Shown: positions 43,555-53,069, counted from the first letter of the stretch. The stretch: 64,000 nucleotides of DNA from Hydrocarboniclastica marina (GCF_004851605.1 NZ_CP031093.1:930001-994000); one strand, 5' to 3'. The notes: a model not told the origin generated them from the letters alone. Made by a program: numbers and translations.

Positions 43555-44442
43555 GTGGATATAGAGTTACTCAAGACCTTTCTTGAAGTCGGCCGCATTC
43601 GCCACTTCGGTCGGGCGGCGGAAAATCTCTATCTTACGCAGTCCGCGGTCAGTGCCCGGATCCGCCAGCTGGAACAGGTGCTGGGTACTGAGCTGTTCAA
43701 CAGAACACGCAATAATATCCAGTTGACCGCATCAGGGGAGCGCCTGTTACCTCATGCAGAAGCTGCACTTGCGGCATGGGAGCAGGGGCGACAGGCTGTG
43801 TCACTGTCAGCCGACAGGGAGAGCCTGCTGACGCTGGCCGCCGCGCCTTCTCTCTGGGACAGCCGCGGTCAACAGGCGCTGGGGCGGCTGCGGGCGGCCA
43901 TGCCAGAGCTCGGGTTGCGCGCAGAAAGCCATCCGGACAGCACTCTGGCGCGGCGCCTGCTTGAGCTGCAGGTGGATCTTATTCTCTGCTATGACCCGCC
44001 CAAACGGTACGATGTCATTATTCACGAACTGTCGCCGTTGCGCCTGATTCTGGTAACGAATCAGGCGCAGTTGAATCTTTCGCAGGCGCTCGGGCCGGAT
44101 TATCTCTACGTCGACTGGGGCGCCAGCTTCTCCGGCAAGCACGCGACCGTGTTTGCAGCCATGCCAAGCCCTCGGGTACAGATTGGCAGCGGTCGCCTGG
44201 CACTGGACCTGTTGTTGGCTGAGGGCGGGGCTGTCTATCTGCCCGAGCCTGTGGTCGAACCCTACCTGTCCGCGCGCCGGCTTTTTCGGGTCGAAAAAGC
44301 CCCGGTCTTCGAGAGAGGGGTTCACCTTGCTTACCGGCGCGGCGCGGAGAACGCGGCCATGCTGGAGCAGGTCGTTACCCTGATCGCAGCGGCTGGATGG
44401 CGCGGCGCGGAATCGCTGCAACTCCCCCTGATCGATAAATAA
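43555..44442 (+). CDS. hdfR: HdfR-like LysR-family regulator
   Basis: 295 residues from GTG 43555, with GGAGG 5 nt upstream; a longer upstream frame overlaps moeB and is not supported. HTH: FLEVGRIRHFGRAAENLYLTQSAVSARIRQLE (given in part: FLEVGRIRHFGRAAENLY), close in pattern to HdfR, a LysR-type regulator of flagellar genes. The effector domain follows from about residue 90. It lies just before maoP; in E. coli hdfR and maoP (yifE) are also neighbours, which supports the assignment. Confidence 0.82.
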   Translation: MDIELLKTFLEVGRIRHFGRAAENLYLTQSAVSARIRQLEQVLGTELFNRTRNNIQLTASGERLLPHAEAALAAWEQGRQAVSLSADRESLLTLAAAPSLWDSRGQQALGRLRAAMPELGLRAESHPDSTLARRLLELQVDLILCYDPPKRYDVIIHELSPLRLILVTNQAQLNLSQALGPDYLYVDWGASFSGKHATVFAAMPSPRVQIGSGRLALDLLLAEGGAVYLPEPVVEPYLSARRLFRVEKAPVFERGVHLAYRRGAENAAMLEQVVTLIAAAGWRGAESLQLPLIDK

Positions 44443-44451
44443 CAACTGCCG

Positions 44452-44473
44452 CAACAATAAAAAAATATTGTTG
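44452..44473. other. AT-rich inverted repeat after hdfR
   Basis: CAACAATA and TATTGTTG flank six A. It lies 10 bp past the hdfR stop and 213 bp before maoP. It could be a weak terminator or a protein-binding site. Confidence 0.4.
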
Positions 44474-44686
44474 TACTGATTTCTGATCTGTGTTCAATAA
44501 TCGCGCCGTTGGTAGGTTACTCCCTTGGACGCTGTCCGGGATCTGTCAATCAGGGAGCCGGCATCGATCGCAGGGCTCTCCCCGTGAACTCAACCGCAGC
44601 GTGCACTAGCAGGCAGATGCACAAGCGGCACCGAAAGCATTTCGGTGGTTAGCGATAGGGCCTGCGTTTTGACGGAGTCCAACGTG

Positions 44687-45031
44687 ATGAAAACCGACTT
44701 TCCTGAATTTGAAACTCACCGTGTTTTTTACGATAACCGTAACTATCCCCGCGGTTTCAACCGCTCCGGCGAGTTCTCGCTCCGCGAGGCAGGTCTGCTG
44801 TCCCGGTACGGCGCGCTGTTGAGCGATCTTACCCAAGGGCGGATGCAGCCTGCCAATGAAGCACAATCTCATTTTGTGGAGGTCGTAGGGGGCCAGGCTG
44901 AGCCAGAACACGACCTGGAGAAGCTCTGGCTGAAGTACCAGAGCAAGACCCTGCGTCCGACCGTGCGCTACTCCTGTGCAATTTCTGCCAGCGATGGCGA
45001 TTCCTTTGTAGACGATAGCAGCGACCTCTGA
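44687..45031 (+). CDS. maoP: Macrodomain Ori protein MaoP (DUF413)
   Basis: 114 residues from ATG 44687, GGAG 9 nt upstream. It has the DUF413 core HRVFYDNRNYPRGFNRSGEF, SLREAGLLSRYGALL and EKLWLKYQSKTLRPTVRY, and E. coli MaoP is of the same length. MaoP helps organise the Ori macrodomain of the nucleoid through a site, maoS, near its own gene. Next to an HdfR-like regulator, as in E. coli. The C-terminus is acidic. Confidence 0.9.
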   Translation: MKTDFPEFETHRVFYDNRNYPRGFNRSGEFSLREAGLLSRYGALLSDLTQGRMQPANEAQSHFVEVVGGQAEPEHDLEKLWLKYQSKTLRPTVRYSCAISASDGDSFVDDSSDL

Positions 45032-45326
45032 ACTGTCGGTCTTCACCCCGGCGGACATTCGGTCCGCTGGGGCTCGCCGTAGACTGACGGTGCTTATTTT
45101 CTTCCTTTCCCGAGCGTTACCTGTTCTATCTGGCACAGCCATGGCGGTGGACTGGGGCGCATCCTTTTGGGTACCGTCTAGTATCCCGTGTGGTTGAATC
45201 GCCCAAGTTAGCGGAATTGTTCAACCCGGCCACCAGTGTCACGCGCGGATTAGGTTCAGCGTTCGCCCGCGGTGCGCGCCACGTCTGGACGCTTTTTGCC
45301 GCTGCCAACAAACAGGGATCAGCAGG
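45032..45326. other. Intergenic region before rimB
   Basis: 295 bp. Hairpin CCCCGGCGGAC...GTCCGCTGGGG (45046-45072) follows maoP and could be its terminator, with no T-run. The rest shows no gene. Confidence 0.4.
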
Positions 45327-45794
45327 ATGACAGAAAATGCTCGCTCGCCTACAGACCGAATAGGGCTTGGCTGGCGCGAATGGGTTTCTTTGCCGGAGTT
45401 GGGTATCGACCTGATCAAGGCAAAAGTGGATACGGGTGCCCGTACATCGTGCCTGCATACCTTTCGTCTGGAGAGCTTCAAGCGCAACGGACAGGCGTGG
45501 GTTCGCTTTTGGGTTCACCCGGAACAGAACAATACAGAGCGCGAACTGGCATGCGAGGCAGCAGTTGTGGATCAGCGCACCGTCTCCGACTCTGGCGGGC
45601 ATAAAGAAAAACGCTACGTTATCGTGACACCCATACAGATCGGAGATGTCGTCTGGCCCATGGAGATGACGCTGACCAACCGTGACAATATGCGCTTCAG
45701 GATGCTGCTGGGCCGGACAGCAATGGCTGGCCGGGCATGGGTTGATCCCGAAGCCTCGTTTCTCGCCGGCAAGCCGGCCACAGGGAGTAATTAA
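45327..45794 (+). CDS. rimB: RimB: RimK-associated retropepsin-like protease
   Basis: 155 residues. [15 protein letters not shown] contains the DTGA active-site motif of retropepsins, and [15 protein letters not shown] and RMLLGRTAM are family marks (COG4067, once called ATP-dependent zinc protease). In Pseudomonas, RimB removes or limits glutamates that RimK adds to ribosomal protein S6. The stop and rimK start overlap (TAATG), so they are co-translated. Confidence 0.9.
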   Translation: MTENARSPTDRIGLGWREWVSLPELGIDLIKAKVDTGARTSCLHTFRLESFKRNGQAWVRFWVHPEQNNTERELACEAAVVDQRTVSDSGGHKEKRYVIVTPIQIGDVVWPMEMTLTNRDNMRFRMLLGRTAMAGRAWVDPEASFLAGKPATGSN

Positions 45795-46702
45795 TGAAAA
45801 TCGCCATCATGTCGCGTAATAAACGCCTGTATTCGACCCGTCGGCTGATGGAGGAGTGCCAGGCCAAGGGACACGAGGTCCAGGTGCTTGATTTCCTGCA
45901 TTGCTATATGAACATCATGCCCAACAGTCCAACCATCCACTACAAGGGGCAGGAGCTGAGCGGGTTCGACGCGGTCATCCCACGCATTGGCGCCTCGGTG
46001 ACGTTTTACGGTGCGGCGGTGCTTCGCCAGTTCGAGATGATGGGCGTGTTCCCCGTCAACGAATCCGTCGCTATCACCCGCTCGCGGGACAAATTGCGCT
46101 CGCTGCAGCTATTGTCCCGCAAAGATATTGGCTTGCCTGTCACCGGCTTCGCCAGTAAGCCCGATGACGTTCCGGACCTTATTCGTATGGTCGGCGGTAC
46201 GCCGGTGGTGATCAAACTGCTCGAGGGCACTCAGGGTATTGGTGTAGTACTGGCGGAAACCCGAAAGGCTGCCGAAAGCGTGATCGAGGCCTTTATGGGC
46301 CTGAAAGCCGACATTCTGGTCCAGGAGTACATCAAAGAAGCGGGTGGCGCGGACATCCGCTGTCTGGTCATCGGCGACAAGGTAATCGCGGCAATGAAAC
46401 GCCAGGCGATGGAGGGTGAGTTCCGTTCAAACCTCCATCGCGGTGGTTCCGCTTCGCTGATCCGCATTACCCCCACGGAGCGCAAGACGGCCGTTGCGGC
46501 GGCAAAAGCAATGGGCCTGAACGTGGCCGGCGTGGATCTGTTGCGGTCCAGTCGGGGGCCGCTGGTCATGGAGGTGAACTCGTCTCCGGGGCTGGAGGGC
46601 ATTGAGTCAGCAACCGGCAAGAATGTTGCCGGGATGATCATCGACTTCACCGAGAAAACCGCCAAGCCCTGGAAAACACAAACCAAGGGTGGAAGAGGTT
46701 AA
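45794..46702 (+). CDS. rimK: Ribosomal protein S6 modification protein RimK (glutamate ligase)
   Basis: 302 residues, ATP-grasp fold: [22 protein letters not shown] (ATP-binding), [33 protein letters not shown] (short piece: NLHRGGSAS) and [14 protein letters not shown]. RimK adds glutamates to the C-terminus of S6, and in Pseudomonas this changes the proteome and is modulated by cyclic di-GMP. It overlaps rimB before it and the aspartoacylase-like gene after it by TAATG. Confidence 0.94.
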   Translation: MKIAIMSRNKRLYSTRRLMEECQAKGHEVQVLDFLHCYMNIMPNSPTIHYKGQELSGFDAVIPRIGASVTFYGAAVLRQFEMMGVFPVNESVAITRSRDKLRSLQLLSRKDIGLPVTGFASKPDDVPDLIRMVGGTPVVIKLLEGTQGIGVVLAETRKAAESVIEAFMGLKADILVQEYIKEAGGADIRCLVIGDKVIAAMKRQAMEGEFRSNLHRGGSASLIRITPTERKTAVAAAKAMGLNVAGVDLLRSSRGPLVMEVNSSPGLEGIESATGKNVAGMIIDFTEKTAKPWKTQTKGGRG

Positions 46703-47796
46703 TGAAGCCAGTCAAGACCACTTCGCGCGCGCCATTTATTCTGGGTGAGAACCGCATTGAGGCTGGAACCCGTGCGCGGGTAGAGGTACCCACCGCCAAA
46801 CTCTATACCCATACGCCGTTGCACATACCCGTTGAGGTTTTGCACGGAAAGCGGGACGGTCCGGTACTGATGGTCTGCGGCGCTATTCACGGTGACGAGA
46901 TCAATGGCGTAGAGATTGTGAGGCGACTACTGCGGACATCCGGACTTCGCTCGCTGCGCGGGACTCTTCTGGCGGTTCCAATCGTCAATGTGTTCGGCTT
47001 TCTTCATCAGTCGCGCTATTTGCCCGATCGACGCGATCTGAACCGGTGCTTTCCTGGCACGGAGAAAGGCTCCCTGGGTGCCCGGATCGCCTATCTGTTT
47101 CGCACTGCCGTGCTGGACCAGGCCACCCACATAATCGACCTCCACACCGGTGCGGTGCACCGCTTTAACCTGCCGCAGATACGGGCCGAGCTCAAGAATC
47201 CGGAAACGGCCGCGATGGCCGAGGCCTTCGGGGCGCCTATCATTCTCAATGCCAGCCTGAGGGAGGGCACGCTCCGGGACTACGCCGACGCTCAGGGGAT
47301 CCCGGTCATCACCTATGAGGGGGGTGAGGCGCTGCGTTTCGATGAGGTCGCCATAAACAGTGGCGTTCGCGGGGTGCTTCGCATCATGCGGATGTTGGAC
47401 ATGCTGCCCCCCGACCGCAAAAAGAGGCCCGCCAAGCGCGGCAGCCGGCGCTCCGAAGTGGCCTCGTCTTCAACCTGGATGCGAGCTGATACGGACGGTA
47501 TTCTCCGGCCTATTGCTCGCCTGGGGCAGCGTGTCTCCCGCAACCAGAAGCTGGCGACCATCGCCGATCCGTTTGGAGACAGCGAATCGCCGGTTATCAG
47601 CTCCCATGCGGGGATCGTGGTGGGTATGAACAACCTGCCGCTGGTCAACGAAGGGGAGGCGATCTATCACGTCGCGCGCTTCGATGAGCTTGACGATGCC
47701 GAGAAAGCGATGGACTCTTTCAGGTCCCAATATGAGCCCCTTGGCAGCGAAGATCCCCTGGCAGGGCACCCGTGGGACGGCGATTTGCTCAAGTAG
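46702..47796 (+). CDS. Succinylglutamate desuccinylase/aspartoacylase-family protein
   Basis: 364 residues. Zinc ligands: HGDEINGVEI (His and Glu) and DLHTGAVHR (His), the carboxypeptidase-like pattern of AstE/AspA. A second C-terminal domain (from about residue 245) is beta-rich (GILRPIARLGQRVSRNQ). Translationally linked to rimK (TAATG). Its substrate is unknown; with RimB and RimK, a glutamate- or glutamyl-amide-trimming role is plausible. Confidence 0.88.
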   Translation: MKPVKTTSRAPFILGENRIEAGTRARVEVPTAKLYTHTPLHIPVEVLHGKRDGPVLMVCGAIHGDEINGVEIVRRLLRTSGLRSLRGTLLAVPIVNVFGFLHQSRYLPDRRDLNRCFPGTEKGSLGARIAYLFRTAVLDQATHIIDLHTGAVHRFNLPQIRAELKNPETAAMAEAFGAPIILNASLREGTLRDYADAQGIPVITYEGGEALRFDEVAINSGVRGVLRIMRMLDMLPPDRKKRPAKRGSRRSEVASSSTWMRADTDGILRPIARLGQRVSRNQKLATIADPFGDSESPVISSHAGIVVGMNNLPLVNEGEAIYHVARFDELDDAEKAMDSFRSQYEPLGSEDPLAGHPWDGDLLK

Positions 47797-47802
47797 CTGG
47801 AA

Positions 47803-47826
47803 CCTGACCGCGTATGCGGCCAGGGA
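47803..47826. other. Hairpin between convergent genes
   Basis: CCTGACCGC and GCGGCCAGG form a near-perfect stem around GTAT, between the aspartoacylase-like gene and phoH. No T-run; possible bidirectional stop. Confidence 0.35.
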
Positions 47827-47840
47827 GCATGCCTGAAGGT

Positions 47841-49226
47841 TTAAAGGTGAGCTTCAGCGTATTCCGCCAGCAGGGAGCGCGGTACGCCTTTGAGGTGCAG
47901 GTGGGCGCCATGCCTGAACCCCTTGAACCGCTCTGTCATGTAGGTCAAGCCCGAGCTGAGCGCGCCCAGGTAGGGCGTATCGATCTGGGCCAGGTTACCC
48001 AGGCAGACCACTTTGCTGCCGTTGCCGGCACGGGTGATTATGGTCTTTATCTGGTGCGGGGTGAGGTTTTGCGATTCATCGATAATAATCAGGCTGTGCT
48101 GGAAACTGCGCCCGCGGATATAGTTCAGTGACTTGAACTGCATGGGTACCTTGCTGAGAATGTAGTCGACGCTGGAATGCATGTTCTCATCGTCTTCATG
48201 CAAGGCTTCGAGGTTATCCACGATAGCGCCCAGCCAGGGTTCCATTTTCTCGGCCTCGGTGCCGGGAAGAAAACCGATGTCTTCGTCCAGCCCCTGGGTA
48301 CTGCGGGTTGCGATAATACGCTTAAACATTTTGCTGGCGACCGTCATTTCGATCGCGGCGGCCAGAGCCAGAATGGTTTTACCGGAGCCCGCAGAGCCTG
48401 TCAGATTGACCAGGTGCACGTCCGGGTCGAGCAGCAGGTGTAAGGCCATGGCCTGGTAGATATCGCGCGGCGTCAGGCCCCAGACCTGCTGGTTCAGTAA
48501 GTCGTTCTGATGAAGGTCCATCAGCACCAGTCGCTCTTCCTCGACCTCTACGACCCGGGCGATAAAGCCCTGTTCGTCCAGCACAAACTCGTTGATGTTC
48601 AGCTTCTCGAGCCCGTCGATGCGCGGGATTATGTGTTCGGTAATACCTTCGCGCTGAATCGTTTCGACTTTCTCGATGCTGTCCCAGAATGAGCCGGCGT
48701 ATTCCACATAACCCACCGGCAGCATGTCGATGTCATCGACCAGCTGGTCGTTCTGGTAGTCCTCGGCCTCAACCCCGAAGCCCCGGGCTTTCAACCGCAT
48801 ATTGATATCTTTGCTGACCAGGATGATCTGGCGGTTGCGATAACGCGCCTGCAGGTCGGCCAGAGAATTAATGATGCGGTTATCGTTGAGGTCGTCGGGG
48901 AGGTGGTGGCGGTTGCCTGGGTCGGCTGTCATCAGGATGGAAAGGGTGCCGAGTGCATCGGATTTTTCGCCGCGGTGTATCGGTACGCCGCTTTCAATGG
49001 CTTTAGGTGTGGCATCGCCCAGTACCCGGTCGATGGTCCGTATCGCCTGGCGGCAATCCGCTGCAACGGCCTGCTTGCCAGTCTTCAGCTTGTCGAGTTC
49101 TTCGAGCACGGTCATCGGAATGATGACGTCATGTTCTTCAAAGTTCAGTGTGGCGCCAGGGTCATGAATGAGCACGTTGGTATCGAGGACAAACATCTTT
49201 TTCCGCGAACGTGGCTCTTTGGGCAT
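47841..49226 (-). CDS. PIN-PhoH fusion protein (PhoH-like ATPase/ribonuclease)
   Basis: 461 residues from ATG 49226, AGGTGA 8 nt upstream. N-terminal PIN domain (FVLDTNVLIHDPG, residues 10-140) with acidic active-site residues, then a PhoH ATPase domain (GSAGSGKTILALAAAIE, SLIIIDESQNLTPHQIK). The order matches PhoH2, in which the PIN part cuts RNA and the PhoH part unwinds it. The 3' end is convergent with the rim operon. Confidence 0.92.
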   Translation of the reverse strand: MPKEPRSRKKMFVLDTNVLIHDPGATLNFEEHDVIIPMTVLEELDKLKTGKQAVAADCRQAIRTIDRVLGDATPKAIESGVPIHRGEKSDALGTLSILMTADPGNRHHLPDDLNDNRIINSLADLQARYRNRQIILVSKDINMRLKARGFGVEAEDYQNDQLVDDIDMLPVGYVEYAGSFWDSIEKVETIQREGITEHIIPRIDGLEKLNINEFVLDEQGFIARVVEVEEERLVLMDLHQNDLLNQQVWGLTPRDIYQAMALHLLLDPDVHLVNLTGSAGSGKTILALAAAIEMTVASKMFKRIIATRSTQGLDEDIGFLPGTEAEKMEPWLGAIVDNLEALHEDDENMHSSVDYILSKVPMQFKSLNYIRGRSFQHSLIIIDESQNLTPHQIKTIITRAGNGSKVVCLGNLAQIDTPYLGALSSGLTYMTERFKGFRHGAHLHLKGVPRSLLAEYAEAHL

Positions 49227-49310
49227 AGTGAGTTCACCTTTGGTAGTGGGGCTCAGGGTTAGTGGGCTCAAGCGTACTGCACTCATGCATAAGCATGGAC
49301 CGTAGTTTCC

Positions 49311-49862
49311 CTATCTGTCCAGGCAGGACCTTGCAAGATCCGGCTCGGCGATCACCCGCAGCATGTCGTAGGTGGTAATGATGCCCACGACTTCTTTTTT
49401 CTCGTTGCGTGACATCTTCATCTCTGCGGCGTTGTCACCCGCCTCCGGCGACGGGTGCGGAAGGGTTTCAGTAACGAATATGCGGTGGAGATGCTCTTCC
49501 ATCATGATGGTCGCGATATCGACGACGGGCGTTTCGGGCGAAACAGCTATGGCGTTTGGCGTCATGATGTCCCGTACCTCAGCAGGGGTTCTGGACATCT
49601 CCTGGAATATTAGCCGTCGTAGCCTGCGGACCTCTGCACGCTCCTCGGGAGTAAGCGATTTCAGGTCGGGGCTCGCCTTGTTCCAGTGCAGCTCAGCCAG
49701 ATCCTTGAGCGTGACAATGCCGACGATGGCACCGTGGGCGTCGGCGACCGGACTGCCGGCGATACCGTTGGCTGTCAGAAAACGCGAAAGCTGTTGTGTG
49801 GTCCATGATTGCGGCACTGCTTTGACGCTAGGCGTCATAATGTCTTTTGCGGTCAGTGCCAT
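49311..49862 (-). CDS. CBS-domain pair protein
   Basis: 183 residues. CBS 1 (residues 1-60: KDIMTPSVKAVPQSWTTQQL, GSPVADAHGAIVGIVTLKDL) and CBS 2 (about 95-180: VRDIMTPNAIAVSPETPV, HRIFVTETLPHPSPE, VVGIITTYDMLRVI). The second domain has an insert PHPSPEAGDNAAEMKMSRNE. CBS pairs bind adenosine nucleotides. Alone on the minus strand; partner unknown. Confidence 0.88.
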   Translation of the reverse strand: MALTAKDIMTPSVKAVPQSWTTQQLSRFLTANGIAGSPVADAHGAIVGIVTLKDLAELHWNKASPDLKSLTPEERAEVRRLRRLIFQEMSRTPAEVRDIMTPNAIAVSPETPVVDIATIMMEEHLHRIFVTETLPHPSPEAGDNAAEMKMSRNEKKEVVGIITTYDMLRVIAEPDLARSCLDR

Positions 49863-50058
49863 AGCAGAACTCTGCTTTTGAAGTGGGGAGCTTGCTCCGA
49901 TGCAGTCATCCTGCGAAATTTACTGGCCAGGCGCAAGGCGCGAAGGTACCGCTCACGAAAGGCCAGTCTGGGTTGGACGAATCCAGCCCCATGCGTTGGA
50001 CCCCGCTCTTGCCGGCGCCTGACCGGCAGCTTGTGCTTAATGAGCCAGGTAGTGGCGA

Positions 50059-50793
50059 TTACTGTTCCTTTCGCACCGCAGTCAGTTCGCCCTGCTCGTT
50101 GAAGACCAGCTCATAACCGCTATAGGTTGACGAGTTCGCGACGTCCTGCAAGTTTTGCAGTGAGTTGAAAGGGATATCTACCGCAAGTGAGTTAACCAGC
50201 CAGCCAGGAAGCGAACCATTCGGCTCGCTATGCTGAATCCAGGTCATATGTGTGCGCCCGTCGTCTATCTGGAAAAACTGGTAGAGCGTGTCGGAGTGCT
50301 CGACTCTGACCTTGCCGGACTCCTCGCGTTCGTCCGGCACGGCACTGAGCTCCATGATTATGAATGGGCTGTCGGCTTCGTCATGGGACTCCCCGGTGAC
50401 GCTTTCGTCGCTGGTATGGGTGCGGATATGCAGCACATAGTCGCGGTCTGCCGCGGGCCAGGGCAGGTCGTTAACGGAGTAGGCCTTACGGTCGTGAAAA
50501 TCGCCACCGTCCAGTGCTTCGGAATGGCTGCACCCATGCACCCACTCTTCGCAGGACTCAGCATCGACCATGACCGCCATCACGTTACTGAGCGGCGCAT
50601 TGATCACGGTCGTTGCCTTGAACGCTTCAAAGCCGGAATCCGACACGGATGCCTTATAGATACGGATGTCGTCTTCATCCCGTTCCAGATTCCAGTCCAC
50701 TGAGTCCGGCGGCAGGCCGGCCCAGGACTGGGCTGTCAGCAGGGAGCTTACAATCGCGGAAAACGCAGAGCGGCGGTAGCGGGAACCGTTCAT
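50059..50793 (-). CDS. Exported START-domain lipid-binding protein
   Basis: 244 residues from ATG 50793; ATG 50802 also possible. The N-terminus is a signal peptide (RSAFSAIVSSLLTAQSWA). The remainder is a START fold (DDIRIYKASVSDSGFEAFKA, VEWV-type core, SVNDLPWPAADRDYVLHI, MTWIQHSEPNGSLPGWL, NSLAVDIPFNSLQNL), which binds lipids or other hydrophobic ligands; here probably in the periplasm. Alone; ligand unknown. Confidence 0.88.
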   Translation of the reverse strand: MNGSRYRRSAFSAIVSSLLTAQSWAGLPPDSVDWNLERDEDDIRIYKASVSDSGFEAFKATTVINAPLSNVMAVMVDAESCEEWVHGCSHSEALDGGDFHDRKAYSVNDLPWPAADRDYVLHIRTHTSDESVTGESHDEADSPFIIMELSAVPDEREESGKVRVEHSDTLYQFFQIDDGRTHMTWIQHSEPNGSLPGWLVNSLAVDIPFNSLQNLQDVANSSTYSGYELVFNEQGELTAVRKEQ

Positions 50794-50867
50794 GGCGGCC
50801 ATGTCTCCTGAGCGGGATGGCAAAAGCGCCAGTCTAGCACGTGCTGGATTTCATGCGCTGATAATCC

Positions 50868-52247
50868 CTAGCCAGTTTTATCGTCACTTCTGTTATCCCA
50901 TTCCTGTCCGGTCGGCCGGTCCGGGCTCTGCCCGCTCACATGTTTAAGCCCCGCGCGGTACAACCTCCAGCCGACAAAGCCTGCCGCGACATTGCCGATA
51001 AGGGCTGCGGTGAACAGTCCGCTCAGGCCCGCAAGTTGGGAGCCGATCCAGAGCGCAGGTAAATAACATACAAATAGTCGTAATGCGGAGATCGTCAGTG
51101 CCCGCAACGGCATGCCCAGGGCATTGCAAACCGACACCATTAACATGCACACGCCCAGGCCGCCGTAGCTCAAGGGAACTTTCAACAGGTATTCGCGCAC
51201 CCGGTCTGCGACAGCGGGATCGTCCGAAAGGAGATCTGCAAGCACGCCGGACAGCAGCATCCAGGCGACAGCGATTCCGGCCTGCCATAACAAGGTAAAA
51301 CGGACGGCAATGCGGATCAGGAGGCGTACTTCATCCAGCTGTCCCGCGCCCAGATAGCGTCCTAACATGGGCGGCAGGGACATGGTGAGCGCCAGGACCA
51401 CGACGATAGAGAAGAACTCCATGCGGGTACCGAGCCCCCAAGCCGCAACGGCGGTTGAACCAAACGCGGCCACAAGCGCTGTTGCCAGCATTGCTGAAAC
51501 CGGTGGGAGTAGCTGGCTGACAGAGGCTGGACCGGAGATGCGGCCCAACTCTGCCAGACCCTCGCGGGGTTGCACGTCGCGAAAGCGCGCCGTCATCCAG
51601 CCGCGGCGAATAATTCGGGGAAAGACGATGGCAATACCTGTGCCAAAAGCCACAACCGTCGCCCAGGCGGCGCCGGGAAGGCCCCAGTCAAAGACGAAGA
51701 TGAATAGCGGATCCAGCGCCAGGTTGATAAGGCTGGTAAGCGCCATCAGCATGCCCGGTAAACGGGTATTGCCGTTGGCCCGGGCGATGCTGTAACCGAA
51801 GTAGAGCACTGCTCCGAGCCACGCGCTGAACAGCCAGGGTAGCCAGAATCCGGAAATGACCGGCAACAATGCCGCCTCCGCACCCAGCAGGCTCAGCAGA
51901 GGCGTTCTCAACCACCAGAGCGACAGGCACAGTATCGTGATGGCCCCGGTGCCGGCGGCGACGACCAGGCCAGATAGTTCCCGGGCTTTATCCAGACGCT
52001 TGGCCCCAAGTGCTTTCGACACCAGAGCCGTTGTGGCGATACCCAGCCCGACCTGCAACCCGATGATCAGTTGCTGCACCGGGACCGTAAAGCCCAGCGC
52101 TGCTAACGGCGCCACCCCGAGCTGCCCGACGAAGGCGCTATCAACCAGCTGGAAGCCAAGCAGTGCCGCCACGCCGAATAGCATGGGCCAGGTCAGGCGA
52201 AAGAGTGCGCGACCCAATTCTCGGCGGTCTGTCTGGGGCGTTATCAT
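50868..52247 (-). CDS. MATE-family efflux transporter
   Basis: 459 residues, about 12 transmembrane helices. MATE features: an N-terminal LTWPMLFGVAALLGFQLVD, then ALGFTVPVQQLIIGLQVGLGIATTALVSKALG, and a second six-helix half starting at about 240. These Na+- or H+-coupled exporters remove drugs or metabolites. DinF- and NorM-type both fit. The next downstream gene, a START protein, is 74 bp away on the same strand. Confidence 0.92.
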   Translation of the reverse strand: MITPQTDRRELGRALFRLTWPMLFGVAALLGFQLVDSAFVGQLGVAPLAALGFTVPVQQLIIGLQVGLGIATTALVSKALGAKRLDKARELSGLVVAAGTGAITILCLSLWWLRTPLLSLLGAEAALLPVISGFWLPWLFSAWLGAVLYFGYSIARANGNTRLPGMLMALTSLINLALDPLFIFVFDWGLPGAAWATVVAFGTGIAIVFPRIIRRGWMTARFRDVQPREGLAELGRISGPASVSQLLPPVSAMLATALVAAFGSTAVAAWGLGTRMEFFSIVVVLALTMSLPPMLGRYLGAGQLDEVRLLIRIAVRFTLLWQAGIAVAWMLLSGVLADLLSDDPAVADRVREYLLKVPLSYGGLGVCMLMVSVCNALGMPLRALTISALRLFVCYLPALWIGSQLAGLSGLFTAALIGNVAAGFVGWRLYRAGLKHVSGQSPDRPTGQEWDNRSDDKTG

Positions 52248-52290
52248 GGACTTGACGGGTTTCTGGTCATGGGTCAGAAGGATGCAAAGA

Positions 52291-52318
52291 AGAAGAGCCG
52301 GCGGTTGCCGGCTCTTCG
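52291..52318 (-). terminator. Terminator of the CBS-like gene
   Basis: AAGAGCCGGC (52293-52302) and GCCGGCTCTT (52307-52316) form a 10-bp stem with a GGTT loop. On the minus strand it is followed by CTTCTTTG. It is also a partial palindrome on the plus strand. Confidence 0.75.
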
Positions 52319-52338
52319 TTGCACAGGATCAGCAGGGT

Positions 52339-52683
52339 TCAGGCGGCCTCAGACGTGGCTTGCGCCTTCCCGAGAAGGTCACCACAGGGTGAACGTAGCG
52401 CGAGATCGGCATCGCTCTGAAACAAAGACACCAGTAGATCCTGCGTGAGCCAGCCAATAATGCGCCCGTTGGTGGCCACTACCGCCGCCTGGGTCGCGAA
52501 GACCTCATTCATGCGGTACAGCGCATCCCGCAGCAAAAGGTCCGGTTCTACCTTTACCACTTCGTCCACATCAATACTGGCGTCCGCCGGCTGACGTGTT
52601 GCGCAGCGAACCAGGCGCAAAGGCAGGTACCTCTGGCCAGAGTCGAAAGCACGCACTAAAGCTGTCTGTAAGAATGGTTTCAT
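52339..52683 (-). CDS. Small protein with a single CBS-like domain
   Basis: 114 residues. Centre: VEPDLLLRDALYRMNEVFATQAAVVATNGRIIGWLTQDLLVSLFQ (given as DALYRMNEVFATQAAVV and GRIIGWLTQDLL), the pattern of one CBS motif. N-terminus is basic, C-terminus Ala-rich. AGGAAAC precedes the ATG. Function unknown; it may pair with another CBS protein. Confidence 0.7.
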   Translation of the reverse strand: MKPFLQTALVRAFDSGQRYLPLRLVRCATRQPADASIDVDEVVKVEPDLLLRDALYRMNEVFATQAAVVATNGRIIGWLTQDLLVSLFQSDADLALRSPCGDLLGKAQATSEAA

Positions 52684-52814
52684 GGTGTTTCCTCCGTATA
52701 ACCCATCCTAGAGAGAACGAGGTTGAGCAGGAAACGGTATTTCGTTATCGACGCCATAGCCTAAATGCATTGACAAAGACGCTTCGATAAGTATTTCGCA
52801 TCGAGCGGGCTTTT

Positions 52815-53069
52815 TCAGAGCCGATCCGGTAACGTCACATTGAGTTCGAGGACCGAGCAGCTGGCATTCTTGTCCAGCTGGACCTGAACCTGGTCATCAT
52901 CTATCTGGACATACTTGCGGATAACCTCCAGTAATTCCTGCTGGAGAGCCGGCAGGTAGTCGGGTTGGTCCCGCTGGCCCCGCTCGTGCGCCACGATGAT
53001 CTGCAAACGCTCCTTGGCGATAGAGGCGGAATTGTTCTTCTTGCTTCGGAAGTAGTCGAAAAAACTCAT
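52815..53069 (-). CDS. minE: Cell division topological specificity factor MinE
   Basis: 84 residues. [29 protein letters not shown] (N-terminal MinD-binding helix part: [13 protein letters not shown]) and the C-terminal beta-strand dimer domain ([25 protein letters not shown]). It moves MinCD from pole to pole. Starts 5 nt after minD stops. Confidence 0.97.
   Translation of the reverse strand: MSFFDYFRSKKNNSASIAKERLQIIVAHERGQRDQPDYLPALQQELLEVIRKYVQIDDDQVQVQLDKNASCSVLELNVTLPDRL

Noticed and set aside
44606-45142. Minus-strand ORF of 178 residues
   Set aside because: Opposite maoP, which has the DUF413 core; low-complexity, no start signal.
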